The position numbers and the translations under genes were made by a program. Below are positions 17,797 to 25,710 of a stretch of 64,000 bases of DNA, one piece after another. Source of the DNA: Blautia glucerasea (GTDB lineage: Bacteria > Bacillota > Clostridia > Lachnospirales > Lachnospiraceae); NCBI RefSeq assembly GCF_020537505.1, contig NZ_JAJBMO010000019.1, positions 15,365 to 79,364 on the forward strand, in the 5' to 3' direction. Numbering within the stretch: the stretch's first letter is position 1; every line of letters starts with the position of its first letter. Below the pieces are notes generated by a model that was not told where the DNA came from, did not search any database, and was given only the letters and a program-made list of their open reading frames with translations.

Positions 17797-17870
17797 AAAA
17801 TCATTCCTGCAATCTGCACGCCCCACTTTGCGGTATATTTTGCAGAAAGCCTTTTTCAAACATACTCTGG
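17784..17870. repeat. Dispersed 85-bp-class inverted-end repeat, copy A
   Basis: The left end AGAGCCTGTTTGAAAAA is inverted at the right end as TTTTTCAAACATACTCT. The left 40 bp recur nearly identically, in opposite orientation, at 55082-55122, and a diverged full copy lies at 58709-58779. The element has no coding capacity and overlaps the stop of the preceding gene. Confidence 0.7.
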
Positions 17871-17875
17871 CATAA

Positions 17876-17917
17876 AGAAAGAGGGAACGTGTAAAAAGTG
17901 ACACGTTCCCTCTTTTA
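17876..17917. terminator. Bidirectional terminator
   Basis: GAGGGAACGTGT and ACACGTTCCCTC form a perfect 12-bp stem flanked by A-rich and TTTT sequence. It lies between the plus-strand membrane protein and the 3' end of the interrupted ABC permease. Confidence 0.85.
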
Positions 17918-17943
17918 AGGTGTTAACAGTTACCTTTTCCCTA

Positions 17944-18041
17944 TCATTTTTTCAGATAATGTTTTTCAATAAATGCGAGAATCCCATAAAGGATCATGGC
18001 AATCATACACAAAATCACAATGGACATCAGTACCCAGGTAA
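17944..18041 (-). pseudogene. 3' fragment of interrupted ABC permease gene
   Basis: The minus strand reads LTWVLMSIVILCMIAMILYG, then ILAFIEKHYLKK and a stop (TGA at 17944-17946). This is the expected final transmembrane helix and basic tail of a SsuC/TauC-type permease. It lacks its own start. It is the missing end of the permease whose 5' part begins at 22056; the two are separated by the recombinase element. Joined at GCT (18042-18044 with 21360-21362) they give a continuous TFQ-LTW reading frame. Confidence 0.85.
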
Positions 18042-18055
18042 GCTTGAAGAAGCGA
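18031..18055. other. Left attachment junction (attL)
   Basis: Permease-derived TACCCAGGTAA meets the core GCT (18042-18044), and element sequence TGAAGAAGCGA follows. The permease homology ends here when read against the 21360 junction. Confidence 0.7.
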
Positions 18056-18481
18056 AGACACATTCTGAAAGAAAAAAAAGAGGGATATGAGAAGTTGCTT
18101 TCGAATATGGGGTACCGTTTGTGGATTTCAGAGGCTGTCTGGAAAAATGAGGGACAAAGGGATTGCCTGCGGCTGAGCTGGAATAACGATGGGGTTGCCC
18201 CGTTTTATCAAAACTGGCCGGTATATCTGTATCTGGAGGATCCATCTGGAAAACTGGAAGAAAAGGCAGCGGTGAATATGCTTCTTTCTTCTGTTTTGCC
18301 TGAAACACAGCTTATTACGAAGACCGTATTTGAAACCAAAGATGTCCCGGCACTTTTGGAGAATGGATATACGCTGGCTGTTGGAATGGAAGATCCTATG
18401 ACAGAAAAACCAGGCGTCAGACTGGCGATGGACTGTATTTACCAGGATGGTAAAAATGTGCTGTGGAAAATTGAAAAATGA
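18044..18481 (+). pseudogene. Start-less 3' gene fragment at element left end (DUF4832-like)
   Basis: The frame is open from the element's left end to a stop at 18479-18481 and encodes about 145 residues. It includes MGYRLWISEAVW, LRLSWNNDGVAPFY and VYLYLEDPSGKL, which resemble the C-terminal beta-rich part of DUF4832 proteins. Its only in-frame upstream ATG (17996) lies in antisense permease sequence outside the element, so the present 161-codon frame is a chimera. In the excised circle the frame would continue into sequence from the right end, starting at ATG 21257, for about 180 codons. Either it is an element gene split by integration or it is captured debris. Confidence 0.5.
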
Positions 18482-18532
18482 AAGAATTGCCAGCTTCTGG
18501 CATTAAAGAAAAATTTATAAGAGAGGTAAAAA

Positions 18533-18769
18533 ATGTCAGAGAAAACAGTAAAATACGAATATGAATATGGATTGTGCAAAAGAATGCATTACCGTGGGCT
18601 TTGGTGTGTGCGCTATGAAGGCATGCCTGGACATTTTGAGAAAGCGGGAATGGCCTGTGTCTGTGCAGTGGATGGATGTGATAAGGACTGTGCAGTACTG
18701 GAAACGGCTGACCCGGTGATCGACCCGGAATGGGAGTGGCACATGCTGGATAAGCCGCCAGTGGGATAG
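18533..18769 (+). CDS. Small Cys-containing protein in mobile element
   Basis: This 78-aa protein starts at ATG 18533 after GAGAGGTAAAAA. It has five cysteines (GLCKRM, LWCVRY, MACVCAVDGC, KDCAV) and several Trp and Tyr residues, so it may bind a metal. It has no signal peptide. I do not recognise the family. It lies between the left-end fragment and the recombinase genes and is a candidate cargo or recombination accessory. Confidence 0.55.
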   Translation: MSEKTVKYEYEYGLCKRMHYRGLWCVRYEGMPGHFEKAGMACVCAVDGCDKDCAVLETADPVIDPEWEWHMLDKPPVG

Positions 18770-18849
18770 ACGGTAAAAACGCAATCCTTGTGACAGGAAA
18801 AGTGGAAGCTACATAATATAAAACAAGGTTTATCAGCTGGTGATGACAT

Positions 18850-19023
18850 ATGTGTTTATCGGAATTCCGGAAGCCAGAATCCTTTGCTTTGGCAAAAGAA
18901 CAGAAAGTCCTTGAGAAGCTTGTGGATATCCTGACAGAGGAAAACCAGATCACCCTAGCAGAAGGGGTGGGCTTGAAAGAAAGAATAAAGAAATATGGAG
19001 GCACTTTAAGATGCGGGCGGTGA
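18850..19023 (+). CDS. Small helical protein overlapping recombinase start
   Basis: This 57-aa frame (ATG 18850, stop 19021-19023) overlaps the recombinase start by 13 nt, which suggests translational coupling. The sequence is helical and charged (ALAKEQKVLEKLVDILTEEN, then a short KERIKKYGG end). Small proteins with this leucine-spaced pattern often precede recombinases in Firmicute integrative elements, but no function is assigned. The ribosome site is weak. Confidence 0.5.
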   Translation: MCLSEFRKPESFALAKEQKVLEKLVDILTEENQITLAEGVGLKERIKKYGGTLRCGR

Positions 19024-20621
19024 TTTACTGCCGGTGCAGCACAGAGGAAGAGTGCCAGAGGGACGCCCTGATAAGACAGGCGGCAGAGGCAAGAGAATGC
19101 GTCCGCCGCCTGAACTGGTCTTTGGAGGACGAATATATCGAGAGCCGGTCCGGTACCAGCACCAGAGGAAGAGAACAATACCAAAGACTTTTTGCAGATC
19201 TTCTTAGAGATAGGTTCGAGATTGTGGTGATAAAATCCCAGGACAGACTGATGCGGAACACCCGGGACTGGTATATTTTTATTGACCGTCTGGTAACAAG
19301 TGGAAAGCAGCTGTATCTGTATCTGGAAAACCGTTTTTACAATAAGGACGATGCACTGATCACTGGTATTAAGGCAATTCTGGCTGAGGAATACAGCCGG
19401 GAGTTAAGCAGAAAGATCAACAATGCCCACCGGAACCGCCAGAAAACAGGAAGCGCCCTGATGCTTACCTCCAATACCTATGGATTCCGGAAAATGCCGG
19501 ACAAAAGCCTGGTGCTTGTGGAAGAAGAAGCCGCAGTGAAAAGAAAAATGTATGAGCTTTGTGCTGCTGGATTGGGCAGCAGAAGGATTTCCCGGATTTT
19601 GCTGGAAGAGGGAATCCGAAAACGCAATGGAAATCCCTTTTCGGATTCAGATATCCGCCGTATGATCCGGAACCCTATTAACAAGGGGACTGTAGTGATG
19701 AATCGGAAACATTATGATTTTGATACCAGAAAGACAGTGAAAAATCCGGAAGAACAGTTTTTCATTTACGAAAAATGCATTCCGGCTATTGTTCCGGAGG
19801 AATTGTGGGAAGCCGCAAACCGGGAAATAGATAGAAGAAGGAACATTCCGGAAGAACGGGAAAATGTGGAATATGGGAGAAACAAAGGAAAGTATACTTT
19901 AAGTGGAAAACTGGTCTGTGGTCTTTGCGGAGCGCCTTTTTACAGGACCACAAGAAGACGGAAAAAGGATTTGGTCCATGAATGGAAGTGCAGGACCTAT
20001 CTGGAACAAGGGCGGAAAAAGGAGGGCAGGACAGGAGGTTGTGAGAATATTCATTTAAAAGAACCGGTCCTTTTTTCTGTTCTGGAAAATATGGACCTGG
20101 AGGAACACGTATTTTTTGCAGAAGCAAATAGTTCCCTGCGCTTATCTGCGGAATCAGGATCCAGCCTGTCAGAACCTGCGCTTATAGAAGCTTTTGTGCA
20201 AATTATGAAAGAATGTCTGGAAGAACAGGAAAAGAGCGCACGAAAGAATCTGGAACAGACAGAGAAAAAGATCAAGCATCAGCAGCGGCTCCTTCTGGAT
20301 AAATATCTGGAAGGAATCATAGAAGAGCCGGTTTTCAGGGAAAAACAATATGAATTGCAGCGAAAATTAGAAAAAAGGATCCAGAAACCGGTGGAACGTG
20401 CAGAAAAGCATGGGCAGAATCTGGTACAGAATAACGGCGTGCCGGATCGTCCAGGACAGATCCGGCAATTCCTGGAGCAGGATCATTCCATTTCCAAAGC
20501 CTGTACCTTGTGTCTGCTGGAAGAAATAGAAAAGATCCGGGTTTATCCAGACCGCCTGGAACTGGTGCAAAAAGGTGGAAAATCCATTATTGCGGTGAAG
20601 ATTTCCCATATGCTATACTAA
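19011..20621 (+). CDS. Large serine recombinase (site-specific integrase)
   Basis: This 536-aa protein has an N-terminal resolvase domain with the nucleophile Ser in IYCRCSTEEE (Ser10) and the catalytic Asp/Arg helix KSQDRLMRNTRDW. A recombinase domain follows (about 155-270, including GSRRISRILLEEGIRKRNG and MIRNPINKGTV). Next are a zinc ribbon (CGLCGAPFYR with CR and CENIH, about 303-350) and a coiled-coil (about 395-470). All domains appear intact. GGAGG at 18995-18999 precedes ATG 19011. It is the presumed enzyme that placed the element in the permease gene. Confidence 0.92.
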   Translation: MRAVIYCRCSTEEECQRDALIRQAAEARECVRRLNWSLEDEYIESRSGTSTRGREQYQRLFADLLRDRFEIVVIKSQDRLMRNTRDWYIFIDRLVTSGKQLYLYLENRFYNKDDALITGIKAILAEEYSRELSRKINNAHRNRQKTGSALMLTSNTYGFRKMPDKSLVLVEEEAAVKRKMYELCAAGLGSRRISRILLEEGIRKRNGNPFSDSDIRRMIRNPINKGTVVMNRKHYDFDTRKTVKNPEEQFFIYEKCIPAIVPEELWEAANREIDRRRNIPEERENVEYGRNKGKYTLSGKLVCGLCGAPFYRTTRRRKKDLVHEWKCRTYLEQGRKKEGRTGGCENIHLKEPVLFSVLENMDLEEHVFFAEANSSLRLSAESGSSLSEPALIEAFVQIMKECLEEQEKSARKNLEQTEKKIKHQQRLLLDKYLEGIIEEPVFREKQYELQRKLEKRIQKPVERAEKHGQNLVQNNGVPDRPGQIRQFLEQDHSISKACTLCLLEEIEKIRVYPDRLELVQKGGKSIIAVKISHMLY

Positions 20622-20717
20622 AAAAACATATGGCAGCAAACTGGCCTGTTTATACAGGCTGGATTAAAAATGCCAATAACATATAGAAGCGAATGAAATC
20701 ATATGAGGAGCATATCT

Positions 20718-21215
20718 ATGAATATTAGAAAATCTACTGTACAGGATCTTCCGCAGATCCTGGAGTTATACAAAATCGCAAGAGAATTTATGAAAAACAA
20801 TGGCAATCCCAACCAGTGGGAGGACCGTTATCCCGAGGTTTCCACTGTAGAGAATGATGTGAAACAAGGCATTTCCCATGTATGTGAGGAAAACGGGAAG
20901 ATCGTAGGAACGTTTGTGTTTTTTATTGGGGAAGATCCTACGTACCGTGTGATCGAAAACGGGGCATGGCACAGCCGGCAGAAGCCATACGGAGTTATTC
21001 ACAGGGTAGCTTCCGATGGAGAAACAAGAGGCGTAACGAAAGCTGCTTTTTCCTATGGTATGGAGAAATGCGGATATCTGCGCATTGACACCCATGAAGA
21101 TAACAAACCAATGCAGGGAGCACTGAAGAAGTTTGGATTTCGGGAATGCGGCATCATCCATCTGGAAAGAGGGGCTGAGCGGATCGCCTTTGACTGTCTG
21201 AAAGAATGGATCTGA
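20718..21215 (+). CDS. GNAT-family N-acetyltransferase
   Basis: This 165-aa protein has a GNAT fold: IRKSTVQDLPQILELYK at the N-terminus, VGTFVFFIGEDPTY as the central strand pair, VIHRVASDGETRGVTKAAF at the acetyl-CoA pyrophosphate loop, and RIDTHEDNKPMQGALKKFGF near the end. ATG 20718 follows GAGGAG at 20704-20709; the frame open from 20703 is not needed. It lies inside the recombinase element, so it is likely cargo. Substrate is unknown. Confidence 0.88.
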   Translation: MNIRKSTVQDLPQILELYKIAREFMKNNGNPNQWEDRYPEVSTVENDVKQGISHVCEENGKIVGTFVFFIGEDPTYRVIENGAWHSRQKPYGVIHRVASDGETRGVTKAAFSYGMEKCGYLRIDTHEDNKPMQGALKKFGFRECGIIHLERGAERIAFDCLKEWI

Positions 21216-21300
21216 AAATTTGTAAATTTTATATCCTTTTTTGAAGACATACAGGAATGCGCTTCGTTATAGTAGAGTGGAAAGAAAAGAGAAAAGCAGT

Positions 21301-22056
21301 TTACCAAGAATTGCATAGAAACAGAGAATTGGAAAAGCAAAAAATCAGAATGCGTACCTGCTGGAATGTCTGGCTGCCATATATGATCAGGTAGCCAAGT
21401 CCCTGTCTGGCTCCGATGAATTCTCCAATGATCACACCCACCAGGCAAAGTCCGATGTTCACCTTCATGTTTGCCAGAATGAGGGGGACAGAGGAAGGCA
21501 GAACAATTTTTAACAGCTCTTCCTTTTTGCCGCCGCCCAGGGTACGGATCAGTTTTAACTTTTCCTGGCTGATCTCCCCAAAGCCAGTGTAAAGGTTCAA
21601 AATGGATCCGAAGATGGCAACGGACATACCAGCTACAATAATGGTGCGCTGGCGAGCCCCTAGCCATACGATCAAAAGCGGTGCCAGAGCGGATTTGGGA
21701 AGACTGTTCAGAACCACCAGATAAGGCTCCAGCACTTTTGCAAGCCGGGGACATCCCCATAGCAGAATGGAAATACCAAGTCCAAGTATCACTACGAAGA
21801 AGAAACTAAGAAGAGTTTCTTTAAGTGTGGCACCGATGTGGACAAAAAGGGACTGATCTTTTGCCATTTCCCAAAAGGTTTTGAAGATCATGGAAGGACT
21901 GCTGAAGATAAAGGAATCGATCCAGCCCATCCTTGCGGTGATCTCCCATTGTGTAAGAAAAATAAGAAAGACCAGAAGCCTTGCGCTTATCACCAGGCGA
22001 CGGTCCCTTTTCTGACGGGCAAGATATGCTTTTTGCGCGTGGGAGAGTTCATGCAT
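21301..22056 (-). pseudogene. ABC transporter permease, 3' end displaced by mobile element
   Basis: The frame encodes 251 aa, of which the first 232 are a SsuC/TauC/ThiX-type permease with several membrane helices and the EAA loop (RTLGGGKKEELLKIVLPSS). From residue 233 the protein reads element DNA (QVRILIFCFSNSLFLCNSW), losing the true last helix now at 17944-18041. The product lacks the native C-terminus but ends in a hydrophobic segment, so partial function cannot be excluded. The start overlaps the end of the ATPase gene by 8 nt. Such importers take up nitrate, sulfonates or thiamine precursors; no substrate-binding protein is adjacent. Confidence 0.85.
21348..21374. other. Right attachment junction (attR)
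   Basis: Element sequence ATGCGTACCT meets the core GCT (21360-21362), and permease sequence GGAATGTCTGGC follows. Together with the left junction it predicts an empty site reading CCAGGTAA-GCT-GGAATGTC. Confidence 0.7.
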
Positions 22057-22816
22057 TCTGATTCAGCTCCTTCCAGATCAGGTTAAAGTAGGATTTGAAA
22101 GCCGGGGCATTTCTTGAGGTAAGAGGTGTACGGTCTTTCATATTCAGGTCGATGGGTATGATCTTTACCACAGTGGCTGGACGGTGGGAAAGGATTAGTA
22201 TCCGGTCAGCCATGCTGATGGCTTCGGAAATATCGTGAGTGACAAGAATTGCCGGCTTCTTTTGCTTTTTCAGGATTTTTCCAATGTCATCACTTACGTT
22301 TAGCCTTGTCTGGTAATCAAGGGCTGAGAAGGGCTCGTCAAGGAGCAGAAGGTCAGGCTTCAGTGCCAAAGTGCGGATCAGTGCCGCCCGCTGGCGCATA
22401 CCGCCGGAGAGCTGGCTTGGACGCTGGTTACGGAATTTGTCCAGCTCATAGAGCTTTAACATGTGGTCCACATAAGAAAGATTTTTCTTCGTAAGCTCCC
22501 CGCGGATTTCCAGACCAAGGAGAACATTGCGGTAAATGCTGCGCCACTCCAGAAGATGATCCTTCTGGAGCATATAGCCAATGCGGGCGCTGTCCCCGCT
22601 TATAGGATTTCCATTCATAAGAATGGTACCCTGTTCAGCGGTAAGAAGTCCGCAGATCAGATTCAGAAGCGTGGACTTTCCACAGCCAGAAGGCCCCACA
22701 ACTGCCAGGAACTCTTCTGGCATCAGTTCAAAGGATATATGAGAAAGGGCAGCTGTCTCCCCAGATAGGCTATGGTAAGAAAGACTCACATCCTTCACTT
22801 CCAGAAGCGGATTCAT
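22049..22816 (-). CDS. ABC transporter ATP-binding protein (SsuB/TauB-type)
   Basis: This 255-aa ATPase has Walker A GPSGCGKST, Q-loop YMLQKDHLLEW, signature LSGGMRQRAAL, Walker B LLLLDEPFSALD and H-loop LVTHDISEA. It is full length for the nitrate/sulfonate/thiamine-precursor importer group. ATG 22816 follows GGAGGTTTG; the frame's upstream extension has no ribosome site. It is the first gene of a two-gene minus-strand operon whose permease is interrupted. Substrate is uncertain. Confidence 0.92.
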   Translation of the reverse strand: MNPLLEVKDVSLSYHSLSGETAALSHISFELMPEEFLAVVGPSGCGKSTLLNLICGLLTAEQGTILMNGNPISGDSARIGYMLQKDHLLEWRSIYRNVLLGLEIRGELTKKNLSYVDHMLKLYELDKFRNQRPSQLSGGMRQRAALIRTLALKPDLLLLDEPFSALDYQTRLNVSDDIGKILKKQKKPAILVTHDISEAISMADRILILSHRPATVVKIIPIDLNMKDRTPLTSRNAPAFKSYFNLIWKELNQNA

Positions 22817-22884
22817 AATCAAACCTCCATTTTTGTATAATTTATGATATGCTTTTGGAATAGGGTGTGTTATACTATAGAAGT

Positions 22885-22907
22885 GTATCTGTGCTGCGTA
22901 CAGATAC
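22885..22907. promoter_or_regulatory. Perfect palindrome between divergent ABC and flippase genes
   Basis: GTATCTGT and ACAGATAC are perfect 8-bp arms around a 7-nt spacer. It lies about 70 bp from each start, an operator-like arrangement. The regulator is unknown. Confidence 0.45.
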
Positions 22908-22981
22908 GCTGCGATGCGCGGACACAAAAAGTGGGGTTCGTAATTTTCGTATCGACAATTTTTTAGAAAGAAAATAAGATT

Positions 22982-24016
22982 ATGAGCAAAAAGCAAACGG
23001 TTCTTAACCTGTTATTTCTGGTAATCGTTTTCGGGCTTACTATGTACCTGATTTTTCGTGGTAAGGATATCGGGGATATTATCAGCACTGCAAGGGAAGC
23101 AGATGGAAGATACCTGCTTCTGAGTCTTGTGTGCGTGGTACTTTTTATCCTGGGCGAATCGGTTATCATTTTTTATATGATGAAAACTCTTGGAGCCAGT
23201 GTGAAGATGAGCCACTGTGCATTGTACTCTTTTGTAGGATTTTTCTTCAGCTGCATTACCCCGTCTGCTTCAGGCGGACAGCCAATGCAGATTTTCTATA
23301 TGAAAAAGGATAAGCTGCCCATTCCGGTCACCACGCTGGTCCTGATGATCGTCACCATCACTTATAAAGCAGTGCTGGTTGTGATCGGTATTTTGATCTG
23401 TCTTTTAGGCGGAGATTTCTTGAGAGGCTATCTGGGAGATTATATGTGGGTGTTTTATCTTGGCGTAGGGCTGAATGTGTTCTGCGTTACCTTTATGCTG
23501 ATACTGGTGTTTGCTCCCGGTCTGGCTAAATGGATCATGGTAAAAGGCCTGAAGATCATTGAGCATATCCGGATCCTGAAGCCGAAGAAGACCAGACTGG
23601 AAAAGCTGGAGGCTTCCATGGACCAGTATCATGAGACGGCGGCTTTCTGGGCCAGCCATAAACGGATTATACTGAATGTATTTATCATTACATTTGTACA
23701 GCGGTGTATTCTGTTCACGGTAACCTACTGGGTATATCGTGCCCTGGGACTTCATGAGTATGGAATCCTGACCATTACTATTTTACAGGCGGTGATTTCC
23801 GTATCGGTTGATATGCTTCCGCTTCCGGGAGGTATGGGAATCAGCGAGACATTATATATGGTGATGTTTGTGCCAGTATTTGGACAGCTTCTTCTGCCAT
23901 CCATGCTGCTCAGCCGTGGAATTGCCTATTATGGGCAAATGCTGATCAGCGCGCTGATGACGTGCGTGGCACATCTTACCATTGGACGGAAAAACAGAGA
24001 GATACAAGGAAGTTAA
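22982..24016 (+). CDS. Lysylphosphatidylglycerol synthase TM-region / UPF0104 membrane protein
   Basis: This 344-aa protein has about eight transmembrane helices and matches the flippase-like half of MprF without the aminoacyl-transferase half. The conserved segment FFFSCITPSASGGQPMQ and the later LPLPGGMGISETLY are typical. It starts with a clean ATG after AGAAAGAAAATAAG. It is followed by phospholipid genes pssA and psd in the same direction, which supports a role in lipid transport or envelope maintenance. Substrate is unknown. Confidence 0.85.
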   Translation: MSKKQTVLNLLFLVIVFGLTMYLIFRGKDIGDIISTAREADGRYLLLSLVCVVLFILGESVIIFYMMKTLGASVKMSHCALYSFVGFFFSCITPSASGGQPMQIFYMKKDKLPIPVTTLVLMIVTITYKAVLVVIGILICLLGGDFLRGYLGDYMWVFYLGVGLNVFCVTFMLILVFAPGLAKWIMVKGLKIIEHIRILKPKKTRLEKLEASMDQYHETAAFWASHKRIILNVFIITFVQRCILFTVTYWVYRALGLHEYGILTITILQAVISVSVDMLPLPGGMGISETLYMVMFVPVFGQLLLPSMLLSRGIAYYGQMLISALMTCVAHLTIGRKNREIQGS

Positions 24017-24060
24017 CAATTGCTATGAAGGAAGAACGTTTTGAAAAGGAGAAACAGGAT

Positions 24061-24678
24061 ATGCTTGGATTTTATGATTATACAGTGGTGCTTACTTACA
24101 TAAGCCTTACCATTTCCGTATTTGGAATGACAAGGGCGCTTGCAGGAAACTTTAAGGTTGCGATTTTATGTCTGGCGTTGTCCGGACTTTGTGATATGTT
24201 TGACGGCAAAATTGCCCGCACAAAGAAGAACCGGACAGAGGATGAGAAGAAATTCGGGATCCAGATCGATTCTCTGTGTGATGTGGTATGCTTCGGCGTA
24301 TTTCCGGCAATGCTCTGCTATTGTCTGGGAATGGACCGGATTCCGGGAATCATTATTCTCTGTCTGTACTGTGTAGCGTCTGTGATCCGTCTTGCTTATT
24401 TTAACGTAATGGAAGAAAAAAGACAGAATGAGACTTCCGAGCTGCGCCAGTATTACCAGGGGCTGCCCATCACCTCTATGGCGATCATCCTGCCGTTTCT
24501 GTATCTTCTTCGCAGAGGCTGCGGAAATAATTTCCTGCTGGTGATCCATGTAGCTGTGATAGTAGTGGGTGTGCTGTTTGTTACGGATTTCAAGGTGAAA
24601 AAGCCCCAGAATCCAATGGTGATCCTTCTTGTGGCGCTTGTGGCACTGGCGCTTTCCATGATGTTCCATCTGCTGTAA
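24061..24678 (+). CDS. pssA: CDP-diacylglycerol-serine O-phosphatidyltransferase
   Basis: This 205-aa integral membrane enzyme makes phosphatidylserine. The CDP-alcohol phosphotransferase motif is present as CDMFDGKIARTKKNR, then KFGIQIDSLCDVV; the Arg-to-Gly spacing is longer than the classical motif. ATG 24061 after AAGGAG (24046-24051) fits best; ATG 24025 would add 12 residues. It is followed after 150 bp by psd, giving the two-step route to phosphatidylethanolamine. Confidence 0.88.
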   Translation: MLGFYDYTVVLTYISLTISVFGMTRALAGNFKVAILCLALSGLCDMFDGKIARTKKNRTEDEKKFGIQIDSLCDVVCFGVFPAMLCYCLGMDRIPGIIILCLYCVASVIRLAYFNVMEEKRQNETSELRQYYQGLPITSMAIILPFLYLLRRGCGNNFLLVIHVAVIVVGVLFVTDFKVKKPQNPMVILLVALVALALSMMFHLL

Positions 24679-24828
24679 ATATAGGCAGAAAAGTTTTGCC
24701 CCGGCAGATTGCAAAGGTGGCCAGGGTGCATAGGATAGTTCGCAGCAGGTGAATGGAACAGCAATGGAGATTACGTGAAGAGCGGCTGGAAAACAGATAC
24801 ATATGATTTTGGGAGTCCAGGAGGTACT

Positions 24829-25710
24829 ATGAAATATATTGACAGAAAAGGAAATATCACTATAGAAGAGAACGGACAGGATAAGTTTCTGCGCCATTTA
24901 TATAATGACTGGGGCGGTCGTCTCTGTGTGAAAATCCTGGTGCAGCCATTTGTTACCAGGCTGGGCGGCTGGTTTTTGAACACCAGACTTTCTGCCCGTA
25001 TGGTCCCTGGTTTTGTGGAGCGGAACAAGATTGACCTTTCTGTTTGTACCACGCAGAAATTTCACTCCTACAATGATTTTTTTACCAGACGGTTAAAAGA
25101 GGGACAGCGTCCGGTTGCAGAGGATGAAAGTTTGCTGGTCAGTCCCTGCGATGGGAAGGTTACAGTCAGCCGCATTGGAAGTGATTCCCGTTTTTTCATA
25201 AAGGATACCCCTTATACCCTTGAGCGCCTTCTGGAGAACAAAAAACTGGCAGAACGGTATCTGGGCGGTTATGCGGTAATCCTCAGACTGACTGTGGATG
25301 ATTACCATCATTACTGTTATGTGGCAGATGGGGAGAAATCTCCAGCTGTAAAGATTCCAGGCGTTTTTCATACAGTAAATCCGGCAGCTAATGATGCGTG
25401 CCAGATCTACCATGAGAATAGCAGAGAGTACTGTCTGTTAAAAACAAAGCGGTTTGGCACCATCATCATGATGGAAGTGGGTGCCATGATGGTAGGGAAG
25501 ATCACAAACCTGGAGCCGGGTGCCTGTGAAGTAAAAAAAGGCGAAGAAAAAGGCTATTTTGAATTTGGAGGTTCTACTATCGTTGTGCTTTTACAGCATG
25601 GGAAAATAAGGCTGGATGCCGACTTAATAGAGAATTCCGAGAGTGGATATGAAACGATTGTAAGAATGGGTGAGAGAATTGGAAAATGTAAACTACCAAA
25701 AAGAGCTTGA
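24829..25710 (+). CDS. psd: Phosphatidylserine decarboxylase proenzyme
   Basis: This 293-aa protein includes the self-cleavage site in FEFGGSTIVVLL, where the Ser of GGST becomes the pyruvoyl group. Supporting motifs are SPCDGKVTVS and VDDYHHYCYVADG. It forms phosphatidylethanolamine from PssA's product. ATG 24829 follows AGGAGG; the frame open from 24775 lacks a ribosome site. Its last 41 bases overlap the start of queH. Confidence 0.93.
   Translation: MKYIDRKGNITIEENGQDKFLRHLYNDWGGRLCVKILVQPFVTRLGGWFLNTRLSARMVPGFVERNKIDLSVCTTQKFHSYNDFFTRRLKEGQRPVAEDESLLVSPCDGKVTVSRIGSDSRFFIKDTPYTLERLLENKKLAERYLGGYAVILRLTVDDYHHYCYVADGEKSPAVKIPGVFHTVNPAANDACQIYHENSREYCLLKTKRFGTIIMMEVGAMMVGKITNLEPGACEVKKGEEKGYFEFGGSTIVVLLQHGKIRLDADLIENSESGYETIVRMGERIGKCKLPKRA

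Larger units (their letters stand above)
18042..21362. mobile_element. 3.3-kb serine-recombinase element inserted in ABC permease gene
   Basis: The element is bounded by GCT at 18042-18044 and 21360-21362. It carries, left to right, an open 3' gene fragment, a 78-aa Cys-containing protein, a 57-aa small protein, a large serine recombinase and a GNAT acetyltransferase. Removing 3,318 bp restores a 264-codon permease frame. The short identical core with no longer direct repeat fits large serine recombinases, which cut at a 2-bp crossover. There is no conjugation, replication or phage structural gene, so it is a minimal integrative unit. Whether it still moves is not visible here. Confidence 0.8.

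Noticed and set aside
17996..18041. ATG 17996 as start of the element's left-end gene
   Set aside because: These codons are the antisense of the permease's last helix; the real frame begins only at the element boundary.
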